From positions 1 to 20,468 of the forward strand of contig JBKPRU010000062.1 in NCBI GenBank assembly GCA_046734675.1: a stretch of DNA of 20,468 bases, in the 5' to 3' direction. Positions 1-7,453 of this stretch are shown one piece after another. The translations under genes were made by a program, and so were the position numbers. This DNA comes from QHWT01 sp046734675. GTDB lineage: Bacteria > Acidobacteriota > Vicinamibacteria > Vicinamibacterales > 2-12-FULL-66-21. The notes beneath the pieces are model-generated. The model had not been told where the DNA came from, searched no databases, and saw only the letters and a program-made list of their open reading frames with translations. Each line of letters opens with the position of its first letter. Positions within the stretch are counted from its first letter, which is position 1.

Positions 1-501
1 CGTCTCTTCCGCCTTCAGGCGGAAGCTCCCGCTCACCTGCGCCAGCGCGGACGCGATCACCACACGCTGCTTCTCGCCGCCGCTCAACGTCGTGAACAGG
101 CGATCGCGCAGCGCCCGCGTTCCGGTCGCCTGGAGCGCATCGTCGACGATCGCGAGATCGTCGGGGCCTTCGATCTCGAACGCGCCGAGGTGCGGGTAGC
201 GCCCCATCATCGCGACCTCGAGCACCGTGTAATCGAAGGCAAGGTGCGTCTCCTGCGGAACCACCGCCATGCGGCGCGCGAGCGCGGCGCGAGACAGCCG
301 GGCGACCAGCGCGCCGTCGAGCGTGACGCTGCCGCGCTGCGGCTGGCGTGTTCCAGCCAGCAGCCGCAGCATTGTCGTCTTGCCGGAGCCGTTCGGGCCG
401 AGGAGGCCGACGAAGCTGTCGGCAGCGACCGCGAGCGAGACGCCGCGCACGACCGGCGTGCGGGTGTCGTAGCCGTACCAGACGTCAGCGGCTTGCAGCA
501 A
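1..501 (-). CDS. ABC transporter ATP-binding protein, BtuD/FecE type (partial; possibly disrupted)
   Basis: This is the cytoplasmic ATPase of an importer for a corrinoid or iron complex. Visible are Walker A GPNGSGKTT (about residues 35-43), a Q-loop in VVPQE (Gln83) and the signature LSGGEKQR (139-146). The spacing is typical of the BtuD/FecE/FhuC family, which is usually about 255 residues; 167 codons lie in the window. No ATG or GTG start is well placed. A TTG at 501 gives MLQAADVWYGYD and overlaps the end of the upstream receptor gene by 17 bases, which suggests one operon. The riboswitch-controlled BtuB-like receptor upstream makes vitamin B12 the likeliest substrate, but no permease or binding-protein gene is visible. 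After SALAQ the expected Walker B region (LLLDEPT) is missing. Instead the frame reads VSGSFRLKAEET, encoded by a palindromic repeat at the window edge. The gene may be interrupted there. The family call is firm, the substrate is inferred, and intactness is doubtful. Confidence 0.8.
   Translation of the reverse strand, partial: MLQAADVWYGYDTRTPVVRGVSLAVAADSFVGLLGPNGSGKTTMLRLLAGTRQPQRGSVTLDGALVARLSRAALARRMAVVPQETHLAFDYTVLEVAMMGRYPHLGAFEIEGPDDLAIVDDALQATGTRALRDRLFTTLSGGEKQRVVIASALAQVSGSFRLKAEET
6..25. repeat. Short palindrome (9-bp arms, 2-base loop) inside the ABC ATPase gene
   Basis: Arms CTTCCGCCT and AGGCGGAAG flank two bases. Read on the minus strand, the centre is CTGAAG. It lies in the frame of the ABC ATPase just after the signature motif and encodes SFRLKAE in place of the usual approach to Walker B. 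The palindrome at 4129-4148 has the same layout (9-bp arms, CTGAAG centre), which suggests related dispersed repeats. The palindrome is seen directly; its mobility is inferred. Confidence 0.7.
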
Positions 502-2737
502 CGCGCACGCCCACCATGCCGCCGCGGCCGAGCGCCGGAAATCCGAACGCTTCCTCGTACGCGCGGTCGAAGAGGTTCTCGATGCGGCCGAAGACTTCGA
601 GCCGGCGGGCGATCGTCCAGGACGCGCCGGCGTTCCACACCGCATAGCCGGTGGCGATGAACAGCCCGCCGAACGTGCCGAGCGTGGGTTCGACGTCGAG
701 CACGCGTCCACGGCCGCCTCCGCGCAGCCATGCCGCCACCGGACCACGGGACACTGCGAAGTCCGCCGCCCACTGATGGCGCGGCCTCCGCAGCAGCGGG
801 TCGCCGACCTCGAATGGCGGGGGAGCCGCGCCGCTCTGGTCGACCGCGAGAATCTCCGTGTCGAGGAAGGTATAGGTGATGCGAGCGTGAAGATCCACGG
901 CGGCGGCACGCGTGCGGAATGTCGACGCGAGCTCGACGCCGCGGGCTCGCGCGTTCGAAATGTTGTCGGTGCGATAACGGCTCGATTGCTGGAACTGCCC
1001 GACCGCGACGATCAGATCGTCGAACCAGTTGTGGAACGCGGTCAGCTCGACGAGCGCGTGGCCCGACGCGAACGCCTGATCGACGCCGGCCTCGATGCTG
1101 CGGCTCCGTTCCGGCTTCAGCGACGGATTGTCGGTGAACGCGATCTCGAAGCCGTCCGGCGGGCGGATGCCGGTGCCGGCAGCGACGCGCACCTTCGTGG
1201 ACTCGCCGGCATCCGGCCGAACGAACCATGCGGCCGCCACGCGTGGATTGGTCGAGACGATGCGGTCGCTGGGGAACGCGGGACGCGGACTGAAGGGATC
1301 GGCGAAACCGGCGAGCGCGTCACGGCGGATGTCCTCGATGCGGACGCCGCCGGTCACGAAGAGCCGCTCCTTCGTCGTCCACCGCGCCTCGCCGAAGTAC
1401 CCCGCCGTCGATCGTTTGACCGGAACCTCCGCGAAGGCGTCGTTGGTGATGAACGTGTTCGTCGCCCGCTCGCGCTGCACTTCGAGGCCAGCCGACAGAT
1501 CGAGGCCGGGCCGCAACGCGACGTCGCTTTGTGCGCGCGCGGTCCAGCGCCGCGAGGTCGACGTCGACGGCCCGAACGGACTTTCGAAGCGGCCATCGAG
1601 CGTGTTCCATGTTGCGTCGGCGTGCGTGCGCACGCGCGCGCCCGAGGGAACGGTCCCGGCAATCGATCCGATCCAGCGATCGTCGTGGCCGCGCGAGATC
1701 GTGTCAATGTGCTCGAACGCGCCGATCGGGTTGGAACCGAATGGGCCGGGGAAGCCTCGCTCGTCACGCTCGAAGCGAACCGAGCCGTCGATCGAGGCGC
1801 CGTTCGCCGCATGCCATCCACCGTTCGCACCGGCGCCGGTGCGCTCGTAATCGTCGTTGGTCACCTGCTCACCCGTCGCCAGCATCGTGCCGTTGAAACC
1901 GTCGCTCGTCAGATGCTCGGCGCCCGCGCCCCACGACCAGGCGCCCGCGCTGCCGGATGTGGACGCGGCGCTGCGCCGGGTCGAGAAGCTGCCCGCTTCG
2001 AAAGAGGCGTCGCCGCGAATCGGCCCGCCGCTGCGCGTGACGATCCGCACGACCGCGCCGATCCCGTTCGATCCGTACAGCGCGCTCTGCGGCCCGCGCA
2101 CGATCTCGATGCGGTCGATGTTGTCGGTCGAGAGATGCGCGAAGTCGAAGCCGCCGCCGAACACGTTCGCCTGCACGCCGTCGATGAAGACGAGCGTGTA
2201 ATCCGACTCGCCGCCGCGTGGGAAGACGCTGGTCACTGCGCCGGCGGAGCCGTTGCGGGTCACGCTGAGCCCGGGAACGTCCCGCAGCGCGTCGGCAACG
2301 GTGGCCAGTTGACGGGCGCGCAGTTCGGCGGCGGTGATCACCGTCGCGGCGGATGACGCCTGTGAGAGCGGCACGTCGACCTGCGCAGCTGACACGAGGA
2401 CTGACTCCGAGACGGCGCTCACCTGCAATTGCACCGTGCCGGCATCGCGCCGCGCGTCGCCAGGCGGGAGATCCAGCTTCACGGGCGGCGCGGCAAATCC
2501 TTCGAGGGCGATGCGCAGCTCGCATGCGCCGCTCACGTCCTCAGTCGTGAAACGCCCGTCGGCGTCGGTGATCGCCGAGGCGCTCACCGACGAGCCGCAG
2601 ATGATGACGACCGACGCGCCGGGAACGGGACGCGACGCGGGATCGATGACGCGTCCCTCGACGACGGCTGCGTCAGCGGTCGTGAATGAGATCAGAGACA
2701 GTGTGAGGGCAGCAGGAACGGACGTGCGGAAAGACAC
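485..2737 (-). CDS. btuB: TonB-dependent outer-membrane receptor for cobalamin (BtuB-like)
   Basis: Outer-membrane gated barrel that takes up a scarce ligand using TonB energy. The 750-residue product has a signal peptide (MSFRTSVPAALTLSLISF, cleavage probably after about residue 24). A carboxypeptidase-regulatory-like beta-sandwich follows (about 26-105, with the GRVIDPASRPVPGASV-type repeat), then a plug domain (about 125-238) with ATVADALRDVPGL and RIEIVRGPQSALYGSNGIGA, then a barrel. The N-terminal regulatory-like domain is common in receptors of Bacteroidota and Acidobacteriota and absent from E. coli BtuB. An earlier in-frame GTG at 2761 exists. The GTG at 2737 is preferred because AAAGGAGG lies four bases upstream and the signal peptide then starts at residue 1. 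The cobalamin riboswitch directly upstream supports B12 or another corrinoid as ligand. Substrate specificity is inferred from that context; the receptor family is certain. Confidence 0.9.
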   Translation of the reverse strand: MSFRTSVPAALTLSLISFTTADAAVVEGRVIDPASRPVPGASVVIICGSSVSASAITDADGRFTTEDVSGACELRIALEGFAAPPVKLDLPPGDARRDAGTVQLQVSAVSESVLVSAAQVDVPLSQASSAATVITAAELRARQLATVADALRDVPGLSVTRNGSAGAVTSVFPRGGESDYTLVFIDGVQANVFGGGFDFAHLSTDNIDRIEIVRGPQSALYGSNGIGAVVRIVTRSGGPIRGDASFEAGSFSTRRSAASTSGSAGAWSWGAGAEHLTSDGFNGTMLATGEQVTNDDYERTGAGANGGWHAANGASIDGSVRFERDERGFPGPFGSNPIGAFEHIDTISRGHDDRWIGSIAGTVPSGARVRTHADATWNTLDGRFESPFGPSTSTSRRWTARAQSDVALRPGLDLSAGLEVQRERATNTFITNDAFAEVPVKRSTAGYFGEARWTTKERLFVTGGVRIEDIRRDALAGFADPFSPRPAFPSDRIVSTNPRVAAAWFVRPDAGESTKVRVAAGTGIRPPDGFEIAFTDNPSLKPERSRSIEAGVDQAFASGHALVELTAFHNWFDDLIVAVGQFQQSSRYRTDNISNARARGVELASTFRTRAAAVDLHARITYTFLDTEILAVDQSGAAPPPFEVGDPLLRRPRHQWAADFAVSRGPVAAWLRGGGRGRVLDVEPTLGTFGGLFIATGYAVWNAGASWTIARRLEVFGRIENLFDRAYEEAFGFPALGRGGMVGVRVAASR

Positions 2738-2741
2738 CGGG

Positions 2742-2749
2742 CCTCCTTT
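2742..2749 (-). promoter_or_regulatory. Shine-Dalgarno site that sets the btuB start
   Basis: On the minus strand AAAGGAGG ends four bases before the GTG at 2737. This selects that start over the in-frame GTG at 2761, which would put the site inside the coding sequence. Its last bases belong to GGCCCG (2743-2738), which is complementary to CGGGCC at the 3' edge of the riboswitch (2789-2784). Confidence 0.75.
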
Positions 2750-2785
2750 CGGCGTGCTCACGCGCCGATGGTTGGAAGTGAACGG

Positions 2786-2970
2786 CCCGGCTGCCAGGTA
2801 TCCTGGCTTGCGGATCGCTGCGTGATCCTTCGCCTTCCCGCGTCCGTCGGGTCACACCCGACTTGCGTGTGACGCAGTGGCTGCCGGCCGCAACCGGCAT
2901 GAAGGAAACGCTCCCCGCTTACAGTGGCGGCACCGCGTGGGCTTCGCACCCACTTCGCTTGGCGCCGGGG
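2786..2970 (-). promoter_or_regulatory. Cobalamin (AdoCbl-type) riboswitch
   Basis: Read on the minus strand, the leader holds the landmarks of the cobalamin aptamer. In order these are GGTGCCGCCACTGTAAGCGG, then GCCACTG, then GGGAAGGC, then the B12 box AGCCAGGATACCTGGC at about 2793-2809. A closing P1 helix can form between CCCGGC (about 2969-2964) and GCCGGG (2791-2786). This class binds coenzyme B12 and lowers expression of uptake or synthesis genes when B12 is plentiful. It sits about 50 bases upstream of the btuB start, with no U-rich terminator visible between them. Control is therefore more likely at translation initiation than by termination. Class identity is strong; the mechanism is inferred. 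Confidence 0.95.
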
Positions 2971-2978
2971 TTTTTGAA

Positions 2979-2984
2979 AGTATA
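2979..2984 (-). promoter_or_regulatory. Candidate -10 box for the riboswitch-btuB transcript
   Basis: On the minus strand TATACT lies about 9 bases before the 5' edge of the riboswitch P1 helix, as expected for a -10 element. No convincing -35 hexamer is seen at 16-18 bases. The site lies 23 bases from the divergent mqnE start, so the two promoters must share this short stretch. Confidence 0.45.
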
Positions 2985-3006
2985 CCCGTAGTAACATTCT
3001 CAGGAC

Positions 3007-4125
3007 GTGCTGAGCCGAATAGAACGCGCAGGGCTGGGTGACATTGCCGCGAAAGTGGACGCCGGCGAACGGCTGTCCTTCGACGACGGCGTGCGTCTAT
3101 TCGCGTGCAAGGACGCGCTTGCGCTCGGCTGGCTCGCGAACCGCGAGCGCGAGAAGCGCCACGGTGCGCGCACCTACTACAACTTCAACATCAGGCTCGA
3201 GGCGACGAATGTCTGCGTCGCGAATTGCCTGTTCTGCTCGTTCGCGCGGCTCCGCCCCGGCGATTCCGGGTCGTACACGATGTCGCTCGAGCAGGCATGG
3301 GACAAGCTTCGTCAGCGCGCCGGCCAGCCGCTGACCGAGATTCATGTCGTCAACGGACTGCATCCGGATCTGCCATTCGACTACTACACGGAGCTGTTGC
3401 GCGGGTTCAAGCGCATTCGTCCCGAGATTCACCTCAAGTGTTTCACCGCGGTTGAGATCGCGTTCTTTGCGGATCTTTACGGGAAGACGGACGAGGAGGT
3501 CCTTCGCGAGCTGCAGGACGCGGGACTCGATTCGCTGCCCGGCGGAGGCGCCGAGATCTTCGCGGAACGCGTTCGCCGGAAGATCTGTGACGACAAGTGC
3601 GGCGCGGACCGCTACCTCGCGATCCACAAGATCGCGCACGGGCTCGGCATGCGCTCGAACGTCACCATGCTCTACGGCCATATCGAAACGGCCGAGGAGC
3701 GCGTCGATCACATGCTTCGCACGCGCGCGCTGCAGGACGAGACAGGAGGGCTGCAAGCCTTCATCCCGCTCGCGTTCCATCCCGACAACAATCAGATGCG
3801 GAAACTGCCGGCGCCGAGTGCGATTGAGACGCTGCGCGTGCTCGCCGTGTCACGGTTAATGCTCGACAACGTGCCGCACATCAAGGCGTTCTGGATCGCG
3901 ACGGGCGTGGAAACCGCGCAGCTCGCGCTCTGGTTTGGTGCCGACGACCTCGACGGGACGGTCCAGGAAGAGCGCATCTACCACATGGCCGGGTCGCCCA
4001 CGCCCGAAGCGATGAGCACGCGCGAGATTCGCCGTCTCATCCGCGCTGCCGGCCGCGAGCCATTCGAACGCGACACGCTCTACAACGTGGTCGTCGGGCC
4101 CGAAGCCGACGCGGTCGCGTCCTGA
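3007..4125 (+). CDS. mqnE: Aminofutalosine synthase MqnE (radical SAM)
   Basis: This enzyme joins SAM to 3-[(1-carboxyvinyl)oxy]benzoate to form aminofutalosine in the futalosine route to menaquinone. The 372-residue product is of normal length. The radical-SAM cluster motif is CVANCLFC (Cys70, Cys74, Cys77), preceded by NIRLEATN as in MqnE; its paralogue MqnC has a different context there. Other MqnE-typical segments are VVNGLHPDLPFDYYTELL, LPGGGAEIFAERVR and SNVTMLYGHIET. The GTG at 3007 keeps the expected N-terminus. AGGA lies only two bases upstream, too close to work well as a ribosome site, so the message may be leaderless. The gene is divergent from the B12 riboswitch, and nadA follows 80 bases downstream. 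No other menaquinone gene is in the window. The assignment is secure; only the start is less certain. Confidence 0.93.
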   Translation: MLSRIERAGLGDIAAKVDAGERLSFDDGVRLFACKDALALGWLANREREKRHGARTYYNFNIRLEATNVCVANCLFCSFARLRPGDSGSYTMSLEQAWDKLRQRAGQPLTEIHVVNGLHPDLPFDYYTELLRGFKRIRPEIHLKCFTAVEIAFFADLYGKTDEEVLRELQDAGLDSLPGGGAEIFAERVRRKICDDKCGADRYLAIHKIAHGLGMRSNVTMLYGHIETAEERVDHMLRTRALQDETGGLQAFIPLAFHPDNNQMRKLPAPSAIETLRVLAVSRLMLDNVPHIKAFWIATGVETAQLALWFGADDLDGTVQEERIYHMAGSPTPEAMSTREIRRLIRAAGREPFERDTLYNVVVGPEADAVAS

Positions 4126-4128
4126 AAT

Positions 4129-4148
4129 GCCGGGTCTGAAGACCCGGC
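4129..4148. repeat. Palindrome in the mqnE-nadA spacer
   Basis: GCCGGGTCT and AGACCCGGC form a perfect 9-bp stem around GA, three bases after the mqnE stop codon. There is no following T-run, so it is not a typical intrinsic terminator. It shares the 9-bp arms and CTGAAG centre with the palindrome at 6-25. It may be a dispersed element and could stabilise the mqnE mRNA 3' end. Confidence 0.7.
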
Positions 4149-4188
4149 CTACGTGGTTTCAATCACGCGACCCGGCAATCTCGGGTAG

Positions 4189-4194
4189 TACAAT
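4189..4194 (+). promoter_or_regulatory. Candidate -10 box upstream of nadA
   Basis: TACAAT differs from the sigma-70 consensus at one position and ends 11 bases before the nadA ATG. Transcription would start about at the ATG, giving a leaderless or nearly leaderless message. No ribosome site is seen before nadA, which fits. No good -35 hexamer is seen. Confidence 0.35.
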
Positions 4195-4205
4195 CAATAG
4201 TTGCG

Positions 4206-5342
4206 ATGGATATCCGGCTCCTCACTGAGGTCGAGAAGCAGAGCATCGGCGAGCGGCAGCCGCTGCCGGATCGGTACCTTCGTCTCTCCGACGATGAGAT
4301 GGACGCGCGGATCGTGGCTGCGAAGCGCACGCTCGGCGAGCGGCTCGTCATCCTCGGCCATCACTACCAGCGCGACGAGGTCATCAAGTTCGCCGATTTC
4401 ACCGGCGACTCGCTGAAGCTCGCGCGTGCGGCGGCGTCGCGCGGCGCGGCGGAGTTCATCGTGTTCTGCGGCGTCCACTTCATGGCCGAGAGCGCCGACA
4501 TCCTGCGCGCGCCCCACCAGAAGGTACTCCTCCCCGACCTCGCGGCGGGCTGCTCCATGGCGGATATGGCCGCTGAAGACCAACTCGAGGTGTGCTGGCG
4601 CGAGCTGCGCGCGCTCGGCGTCGACGTCGACCGCATCGTCCCGGTGACCTACATCAATTCGTCGGCGGCGATCAAAGCGTTCGTCGGCGAGCACGGCGGT
4701 GTGGTCTGCACATCGACGAACGCTGGAGCGGTGATGTCGTGGGCGCTCGAGCGCGGCGAGCGGTTACTGATGCTGCCGGATCAGCACCTGGGGCGCAACA
4801 CCGGTTACAAGCTCGGGATTCCACTCGATCGCATGGCCGTGTGGGATCCGCACGAAATCAACGGCGGTCTGACCGCGGATGAAGCACGGAACGCGAAGCT
4901 TCTGCTCTGGAAAGGCCACTGCTCGGTGCACACGCGATTCACCGTGCAGCAGATCCAGGCGTTCCGGAAGAAGTACCCCGAAGGCAAGGTCATCGCGCAC
5001 CCCGAGTGCACGTTCGACGTGGTGCAGGCGGCGGACCTCGCGGGCTCGACCGAGTTCATCATCGACACCCTGCGCAAGAGCCCGTCCGGATCGGTGTGGG
5101 CGGTCGCGACCGAGATTCATCTCGTCAATCGCCTGATGCACGAGCTCGCGCCCGACCGAACCATCGTGACGCTCGATCCCTTCGGCTGCCTGTGCTCGAC
5201 GATGTTCCGCGTGTCGCCGAACCACTTGCTGTGGGTGCTCGAAGGCCTCGTGGAGGGGACGCTTCACAACCAGATCGTCGTCCCCGAAGAGACGAAGCGC
5301 TGGGCGAAGCTGGCGCTCGACAGGATGCTCGAGATTCGTTAA
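4206..5342 (+). CDS. nadA: Quinolinate synthase NadA
   Basis: NadA condenses iminoaspartate with dihydroxyacetone phosphate to form quinolinate, the precursor of the NAD ring, in the cytoplasm. The 378-residue product shows the family's three-fold layout and its iron-sulfur ligand motifs. These are GCSMADMA (Cys116), WKGHCSVHTRF (Cys239) and the C-terminal CLCSTMFR (Cys328 and Cys330, one of which is the ligand). Substrate-site segments LGHHYQRDEV, FCGVHFMAE, PDQHLGRNTG and HPEC are intact. The length matches the longer NadA forms. The ATG at 4206 has no Shine-Dalgarno, and a TACAAT box lies just upstream. No nadB or nadC is in the window. sodA begins 11 bases after the stop and is probably co-transcribed, which would suit an enzyme with an oxygen-labile [4Fe-4S] cluster. 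Confidence 0.97.
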   Translation: MDIRLLTEVEKQSIGERQPLPDRYLRLSDDEMDARIVAAKRTLGERLVILGHHYQRDEVIKFADFTGDSLKLARAAASRGAAEFIVFCGVHFMAESADILRAPHQKVLLPDLAAGCSMADMAAEDQLEVCWRELRALGVDVDRIVPVTYINSSAAIKAFVGEHGGVVCTSTNAGAVMSWALERGERLLMLPDQHLGRNTGYKLGIPLDRMAVWDPHEINGGLTADEARNAKLLLWKGHCSVHTRFTVQQIQAFRKKYPEGKVIAHPECTFDVVQAADLAGSTEFIIDTLRKSPSGSVWAVATEIHLVNRLMHELAPDRTIVTLDPFGCLCSTMFRVSPNHLLWVLEGLVEGTLHNQIVVPEETKRWAKLALDRMLEIR

Positions 5343-5353
5343 GGAGACGTTTT

Positions 5354-5977
<624 letters not shown>

Positions 5978-6010
5978 CGGCCGCTGTTTCCGCAGCGGCG
6001 AGGGCGTGAG

Positions 6011-6042
6011 AAACGGGGCAGCACTATCGTGCTGCCCGTTTT
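6011..6042. terminator. Bidirectional intrinsic terminator between sodA and the convergent glycosyltransferase gene
   Basis: GGGCAGCAC and GTGCTGCCC form a 9-bp stem around TATC. After a one-base bulge it extends through AAAC and GTTT. There is a T-run on the plus side and an A-run on the other, so it can work in both directions. The minus-strand glycosyltransferase stop codon (6026-6024) lies at the junction of stem and loop, so the hairpin overlaps that gene's last codons. Confidence 0.8.
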
Positions 6043-7256
6043 GCGTACGCGGCCTCGTAGACGCCGGCGTAATCCTCGATCATCCGGTCGAGCGTGAATC
6101 GCGCCTCGACGATCGTGCGGCCGCGTGCCGCGAGGCGCGCGCGGCGGTCACGATCCCGCGCGAGCGCGAGCATCGCGCGCGCGAGTGACGCGGCGTCGCG
6201 CGCCGGCACGAGCACGCCGGTCTCGTCGTTCACGACTTCCGGCGTGCCTCCGACGCGCGTGGCAATGACCGGCAGCCGTGCCGCCATCGCCTCGAGGATG
6301 GTCAACGAAATCCCTTCGCTGATCGAGCTGTTGACGTACACGTCGCACGCGGGGAGCAGGCCGCGAACGTCGGCGCGATAGCCGGTGAAGATGACCGACG
6401 CGGCGACGCCGCGCTCCGCTGCGCGGCGGACGAGCGCGCTGCGCTCCGGCCCGTCGCCGACGATCAGGAGGCGTGCGCCGGCGATCTCCTCCCGCACGCC
6501 GCCGAAGGCGTCGATCAAGGTTTCCAGATTTTTCACCGGATCGAGACGCGCCGCGGTGCCGAACACGATCGCGTCTTCGGGAATCGACAGCTCGGCCCGC
6601 GCGCGCCGCCACTCGATGTCCCCCGGCGCCTTCCCGACGTCAATGCCGTTGGTGATGACCTCGACCCGCGACGCGGGATGACCCTCCGCCAGCATGTGGC
6701 AGCGCAGATCGCGCGACACCGCATAGATGCCGTCGGCGAGCGGCGCGAGCAGCGGATTGATGGCGGTGCGCTTCTTCGACGGCGGCGCGTCGCTGAGGCG
6801 CCCGTGTTCGGTGTAGATCACGCGCAGCGACGGACGCAGCACGCGCGTGAGGGCGCCGTAGACATACGGCGAGTACTGCTGGCAGTGCAGCACGTCGATG
6901 CCGCGGGCGCGGGTGATCTCGGCCAGCGTGCGCGCGAGCGAGGGGCGGAATCCCTGCTGCCGATGGATGGCCGTCACCTCGATGCCGCGCTCGATCAGTG
7001 TGCCCGCGAGTGCGCCGGGCTCCTCGAGGCAGATGATCGGCATTCCGAACCGCGACGCCAGGCGGAGTGACAGCTCGATTGCCAGACGTTCGGCACCTCC
7101 CGCGCACAACGTGAGCACGAGTTGTGCGACACGGGGTCGCGCCGCCACCGGGCGCAGGCGCGCGCTCGACGGCGCCCGGTGTCCGCCAACGTGTGGACGG
7201 TCCGCGACCGCGGACGATTTCACAATCGTCAGGCGACGAGGGGGCGAGGGGACCAT
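6024..7256 (-). CDS. GT4 family glycosyltransferase, similar to exosortase-associated sugar transferases (TIGR03088-like)
   Basis: Retaining GT-B glycosyltransferase that probably adds a sugar to an exopolysaccharide repeat unit at the inner membrane. The product has 410 residues. The N-terminal Rossmann fold starts at about 42 (RVAQLVLTLCAGGAERLAIE), and an EHGR motif lies near 148. ITNGIDV is near 200 and AARLDPVKNLETLIDAF follows. The donor-binding EX7E motif is in SEGISLTILEAMAARLPV (about 309-327). The EHGR segment and general layout resemble the PEP-CTERM/EpsH1-associated transferases. The ATG at 7256 has AAGGA nine bases upstream. The first 40 residues are basic and low in complexity, so a GTG nearer residue 37 is an alternative start. 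The gene is divergent from the next operon and convergent with sodA, sharing its terminator hairpin. The sugar and linkage cannot be told from sequence. Confidence 0.85.
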   Translation of the reverse strand: MVPSPPRRLTIVKSSAVADRPHVGGHRAPSSARLRPVAARPRVAQLVLTLCAGGAERLAIELSLRLASRFGMPIICLEEPGALAGTLIERGIEVTAIHRQQGFRPSLARTLAEITRARGIDVLHCQQYSPYVYGALTRVLRPSLRVIYTEHGRLSDAPPSKKRTAINPLLAPLADGIYAVSRDLRCHMLAEGHPASRVEVITNGIDVGKAPGDIEWRRARAELSIPEDAIVFGTAARLDPVKNLETLIDAFGGVREEIAGARLLIVGDGPERSALVRRAAERGVAASVIFTGYRADVRGLLPACDVYVNSSISEGISLTILEAMAARLPVIATRVGGTPEVVNDETGVLVPARDAASLARAMLALARDRDRRARLAARGRTIVEARFTLDRMIEDYAGVYEAAYAKRAAR

Positions 7257-7415
7257 GTGCCGACGTCCTTCGCAAAGGCGTCGCCACCGCGATGAAGCGG
7301 AACGAGCCGTGCACTGTCGCGGGAGTCGCCCGTCATTGCGGGCAGCAGCCAACATTGAAGTCGGCGCGCCGAGTGACTTTTGTGTCCCCCTCGCGCTACT
7401 TCCATCTCGACGACC

Positions 7416-7421
7416 AGGAGG
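7416..7421 (+). promoter_or_regulatory. Strong Shine-Dalgarno without a standard start codon
   Basis: AGGAGG is followed after five bases by an in-frame CTG (7427). The nearest ATG, at 7454, is 32 bases away. It may mark a CTG start for the next glycosyltransferase, which would then begin LSSQAPARRMPARPS. No other good ribosome site precedes the ATG. Confidence 0.4.
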
Positions 7422-7453
7422 CGGTTCTGTCGTCCCAGGCCCCGGCGCGCCGC

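Noticed and set aside
776..2356. Long open frame antisense to the btuB gene
   Set aside because: It is a high-GC shadow: the peptide is Arg/Ala-rich without domains, and the opposite strand holds a clear receptor gene.
2759..2761. GTG at 2761 as start of btuB
   Set aside because: It would place the strong AAAGGAGG inside the coding region and put eight polar residues before the signal peptide.
5978..5998. Hairpin GCCGCTG/CAGCGGC just after the sodA stop as a first terminator
   Set aside because: It has no T-run; the stem at 6011-6042 with flanking A and T runs is a far better terminator.
7124..7453. Coding extension of the first plus-strand glycosyltransferase upstream of 7427
   Set aside because: The frame is open, but the peptide is low in complexity and not family-like, and part of it overlaps the start of the divergent glycosyltransferase gene.
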